Source: Candidatus Eiseniibacteriota bacterium (GTDB lineage Bacteria; Joyebacterota; Joyebacteria; Joyebacterales; Joyebacteraceae). From it: DNA of 7,415 nt. Location: contig DAOVNE010000056.1 in the NCBI GenBank assembly GCA_030630395.1, forward strand, positions 1 to 7,415. Reading direction: 5' to 3'. Numbering within the stretch: position 1 is the first letter of the stretch; each line of letters starts with the position of its first letter. Below the pieces are notes generated by a model. That model worked only from the letters and a program-made list of their open reading frames with translations, did no database searches and was not told where the DNA came from. The position numbers and the translations under genes are program-made. Of this stretch, positions 5,736 to 7,415 are shown piece after piece.

Positions 5736-7124
5736 TTATGCCCGGCCCGGTCGCTGACAGACCTTGCCGCGTTTGACGAACGATCCGAGCTCGTGGTCTC
5801 CCACGAGCTCGCGGTCTTTCACGACCCAGTTGCCGCGAAGCATCGTGCAGACGGGCCAGCCGGTAACCGCAAGCCCCTCGTAGGGTGAGTAGTCGGTGTA
5901 TCCGTGGAGAACTTCCGGTGAGATCGTCACGCCGAGAGCCGGGTCGAAGACGACGATGTCCGCATCAGTCCCGAGCGACAGTGTTCCCTTCTCCGGACAG
6001 AATCCGAAGATCTCGGCGGGACGTGTGCTCAAGATGTCGACCAGTTCATTCTCCGTGAGTCTCCCCTCCACAACACCGAACTGCCACATGAGCGGTAGGA
6101 GTGTCCCGATGCCGGGAACGCCCATCGGTATCTTCCTGAAATCCTCTCTTCCCTCATCCTTGGCCTCGGCCATGAACTCGGCGTGGTCGGTTGCCACGAC
6201 CTGGATGAGTTCCTCCTCAAGAGCATCCCAGAGCTCCTCGCGGTGAGCCTCGGAGCGGATTGGTGGACAGGTTGCGAAACGCTGGCCGTCCGGGGCCGCG
6301 AGCTTCGCTTCATCCAGAAGCAGAAGATGCGGACAGGTCTCCGCGAAGATGTCGATCCCCAGATCATCGGCCTCGGCTATCGTCTGTACGGCCTCGCCTG
6401 AGGAGACGTGCACGATATAGACGGGAGCTCCGGCGTTGTACGCTGCCCTGATGACGGCAGCGACGGCCTCTCCCTCAACGTAGCCTGGCCTGCTCTCTGC
6501 GTGGTCGGCCGCCGATAGTCTTCCCTGATTCGCCAGCCGCGTGATGCGGCTCTCGATCATCCACTCGTTCTCGCAGTGCACCTCGATCAGCCCACCGTGT
6601 TGACCGGCGAGGAGGAACGCCTCGTACAGCTCGTCCTCGTTGCTCGACAGCCCCGCATCTGAGTAAACGGTGTACATCTTGAAGGACGGGATGCCCGCCT
6701 CGATCAGCTGGGGAATCTCATCGCCCTCACGGTCATTCCAGTGCACGAGCGACGCATGCAGACCGTAGTCCACGTAGCACTGCCCGTCCGCCTGTGCCTG
6801 GCGGGCGGCCACTGCGTCCATGAGTCCTTCACCCTTGCGTGGTGTGACGTACGTGAGGAACGATGTGACGCCGCCGAATGCAGCCTCCCGCGTCGTCGCG
6901 CGGAAGCCGGAGGACGCATGCCCTCTCAGTTCGAGGTCGACGTGGACGTGCGCGTCGATGATACCGGGAAGGATGAGCTTCCCCGTGGCGTTGTAGACGT
7001 CTGCACCGGGAGGCACTGCCAGATCGACACCGATCTCGGCGATCTTCCCATCACCCACCAACAGATCAGCGGTGTAGGAATCGATCGCCGTGATGAGCCT
7101 TCCCCCCTTGATGATGACTGTCAT
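5736..7124 (-). CDS. Dihydropyrimidinase / hydantoinase-family cyclic amidohydrolase
   Basis: A 462-residue amidohydrolase, the normal length for D-hydantoinase/dihydropyrimidinase. The binuclear metal site is complete: His59 and His61 (AHVHVD), the lysine to be carboxylated Lys149 (SFKMY), His183 (EVHCE), His239 (YIVHVS) and Asp313 (ATDHAE). Tyr154 (TVYSD) is placed where the family's substrate-orienting Tyr lies. YSPYEG (412-417) and GTDADIVVFDP (385-395) match the conserved C terminus. The enzyme hydrolyses a cyclic amide such as a dihydropyrimidine or hydantoin to an N-carbamoyl acid, acting in the cytoplasm. The E. coli paralog HyuA lies in the ssnA gene cluster, and this gene sits about 1.7 kb from ssnA here, which suggests a shared pathway; the substrate is not shown. 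The ATG at 7124 has AGAGG six bases upstream. The in-frame GTG at 7151 only adds nine Lys/Gln-rich residues. Confidence 0.93.
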   Translation of the reverse strand: MTVIIKGGRLITAIDSYTADLLVGDGKIAEIGVDLAVPPGADVYNATGKLILPGIIDAHVHVDLELRGHASSGFRATTREAAFGGVTSFLTYVTPRKGEGLMDAVAARQAQADGQCYVDYGLHASLVHWNDREGDEIPQLIEAGIPSFKMYTVYSDAGLSSNEDELYEAFLLAGQHGGLIEVHCENEWMIESRITRLANQGRLSAADHAESRPGYVEGEAVAAVIRAAYNAGAPVYIVHVSSGEAVQTIAEADDLGIDIFAETCPHLLLLDEAKLAAPDGQRFATCPPIRSEAHREELWDALEEELIQVVATDHAEFMAEAKDEGREDFRKIPMGVPGIGTLLPLMWQFGVVEGRLTENELVDILSTRPAEIFGFCPEKGTLSLGTDADIVVFDPALGVTISPEVLHGYTDYSPYEGLAVTGWPVCTMLRGNWVVKDRELVGDHELGSFVKRGKVCQRPGRA

Positions 7125-7141
7125 CGTTTTCCTCTTCTGCT

Positions 7142-7154
7142 GTTCGAACACGTG
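7142..7154. promoter_or_regulatory. Overlapping palindromes upstream of the hydantoinase gene
   Basis: A perfect palindrome GTTCGAAC (7142-7149) overlaps a second one, CACGTG (7149-7154), 18 bases before the hydantoinase start codon. The GTTCG core recurs in the arms of the hairpin at 7164-7195. It could be an operator, but no promoter hexamers are convincing nearby. Confidence 0.3.
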
Positions 7155-7163
7155 AATGGCGCC

Positions 7164-7195
7164 GGTTCGACGTGCTCCGCTACGGCGCGCGAACC
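7164..7195 (-). terminator. GC-rich stem-loop between alpha/beta hydrolase and hydantoinase genes, possible terminator
   Basis: GGTTCG (7164-7169) pairs with CGAACC (7190-7195), and CGTGC (7171-7175) with GCGCG (7185-7189, one G-U pair), around one bulged A and a 9-base loop. It lies 10 bases after the alpha/beta hydrolase stop codon. No U-run follows on the minus strand, so it may be a U-less terminator, an mRNA-processing hairpin, or an operator. Confidence 0.4.
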
Positions 7196-7205
7196 TGTGG
7201 CCAAC

Positions 7206-7415
7206 CTACGGTTCAACGAAGTCCGCGATCGCGCGGGCCAGCTCGGCTTCCTTCCCCCAGTACGAGTGATTTGCATCTTCGATTATGGCGCTCTCCACGC
7301 TTGGCGCCTGAGTTGCCTCATCACGCAACAGGTTCAGGGCGTTCTCGACCGGCACCGTCACGGCTTCCTCGATCGTGCCGTATGTGGCGAGCATCGGGAC
7401 CGCAAGTGATGCCAG
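7206..7415 (-). CDS. Alpha/beta hydrolase, C-terminal fragment (gene enters from the right edge)
   Basis: The last 69 residues and TAG stop of a protein whose start lies outside the window. The fragment opens with a core-strand pattern VPMLATYG, where alpha/beta hydrolases carry the strand before the acidic catalytic residue. It ends with ANHSYWGKEAELARAIADF, where the His (fragment residue 50) fits the catalytic histidine of the Ser-Asp-His triad. The terminal helix is typical of the family. The nucleophile elbow is not visible, so the substrate cannot be judged; it may be an esterase or a dienelactone-hydrolase-like enzyme. It is on the same strand as the hydantoinase gene, 81 bases upstream, with a hairpin between them, so co-transcription is uncertain. 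Confidence 0.75.
   Translation of the reverse strand: MASLAVPMLATYGTIEEAVTVPVENALNLLRDEATQAPSVESAIIEDANHSYWGKEAELARAIADFVEP

Noticed and set aside
6741..7409. A 222-codon plus-strand open frame over the hydantoinase start and the alpha/beta hydrolase end
   Set aside because: No domain, no ribosome site, and it overlaps two supported minus-strand genes.
1..7415. tRNA, rRNA, CRISPR arrays, insertion sequences or phage genes
   Set aside because: I saw no repeat-spacer pattern, no transposase or integrase, and no RNA-gene signature on either strand.

Overview
The window is a high-GC bacterial segment dominated by minus-strand metabolic genes. It probably comes from an uncultured member of the FCB (Fibrobacteres-Chlorobi-Bacteroidetes) superphylum or a neighbouring candidate phylum. 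The clue is the one plus-strand gene, a secreted beta-propeller protein ending in a FlgD-like / type IX secretion C-terminal domain, which is typical of those lineages. Phylum assignment is an inference; no rRNA, tRNA or marker gene is present.

Layout. Positions 1-4001 (minus) hold five tightly packed genes with gaps of 9-17 bases, transcribed leftward in the order: SsnA-like aminohydrolase; threonine-synthase-like PLP enzyme; [2Fe-2S] small subunit of a molybdenum hydroxylase; PPC/DUF296 protein; N-terminal half of a split transketolase, cut by the window edge. Positions 4002-4336 are a divergent regulatory region. It has a perfect TTGACA -35 with a TAGACT -10 facing the operon, and an extended -10 (TGATATAAT) facing rightward. 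Positions 4337-5656 (plus) encode the secreted beta-propeller. Positions 5736-7124 (minus) encode a dihydropyrimidinase/hydantoinase with its full set of metal ligands. Positions 7206-7415 (minus) are the C-terminal end of an alpha/beta hydrolase.

How the genes may work together. SsnA, a dihydropyrimidinase-family hydrolase, a molybdenum-hydroxylase subunit and a fold-type II PLP enzyme recall the E. coli ygeW-ygeX-ygeY-hyuA-ygfK-ssnA-xdhD neighbourhood. That neighbourhood is linked to selenium-dependent molybdenum hydroxylases and anaerobic purine breakdown. Here the PLP gene is threonine-synthase-like rather than clearly YgeX, and the operon also carries a PPC protein and a split transketolase. 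I therefore read the window as a variant N-heterocycle (purine-like) catabolic locus. The enzyme families are seen in the sequence; the pathway is inferred.

The most useful observations are: the unusual five-gene operon; the TTG start of ssnA, supported by both a ribosome binding site and a promoter that lies over the upstream ATG; a hairpin at the very start of the operon transcript; a possible ribosome-binding-site-sequestering helix in the beta-propeller leader; and the orphan [2Fe-2S] subunit.
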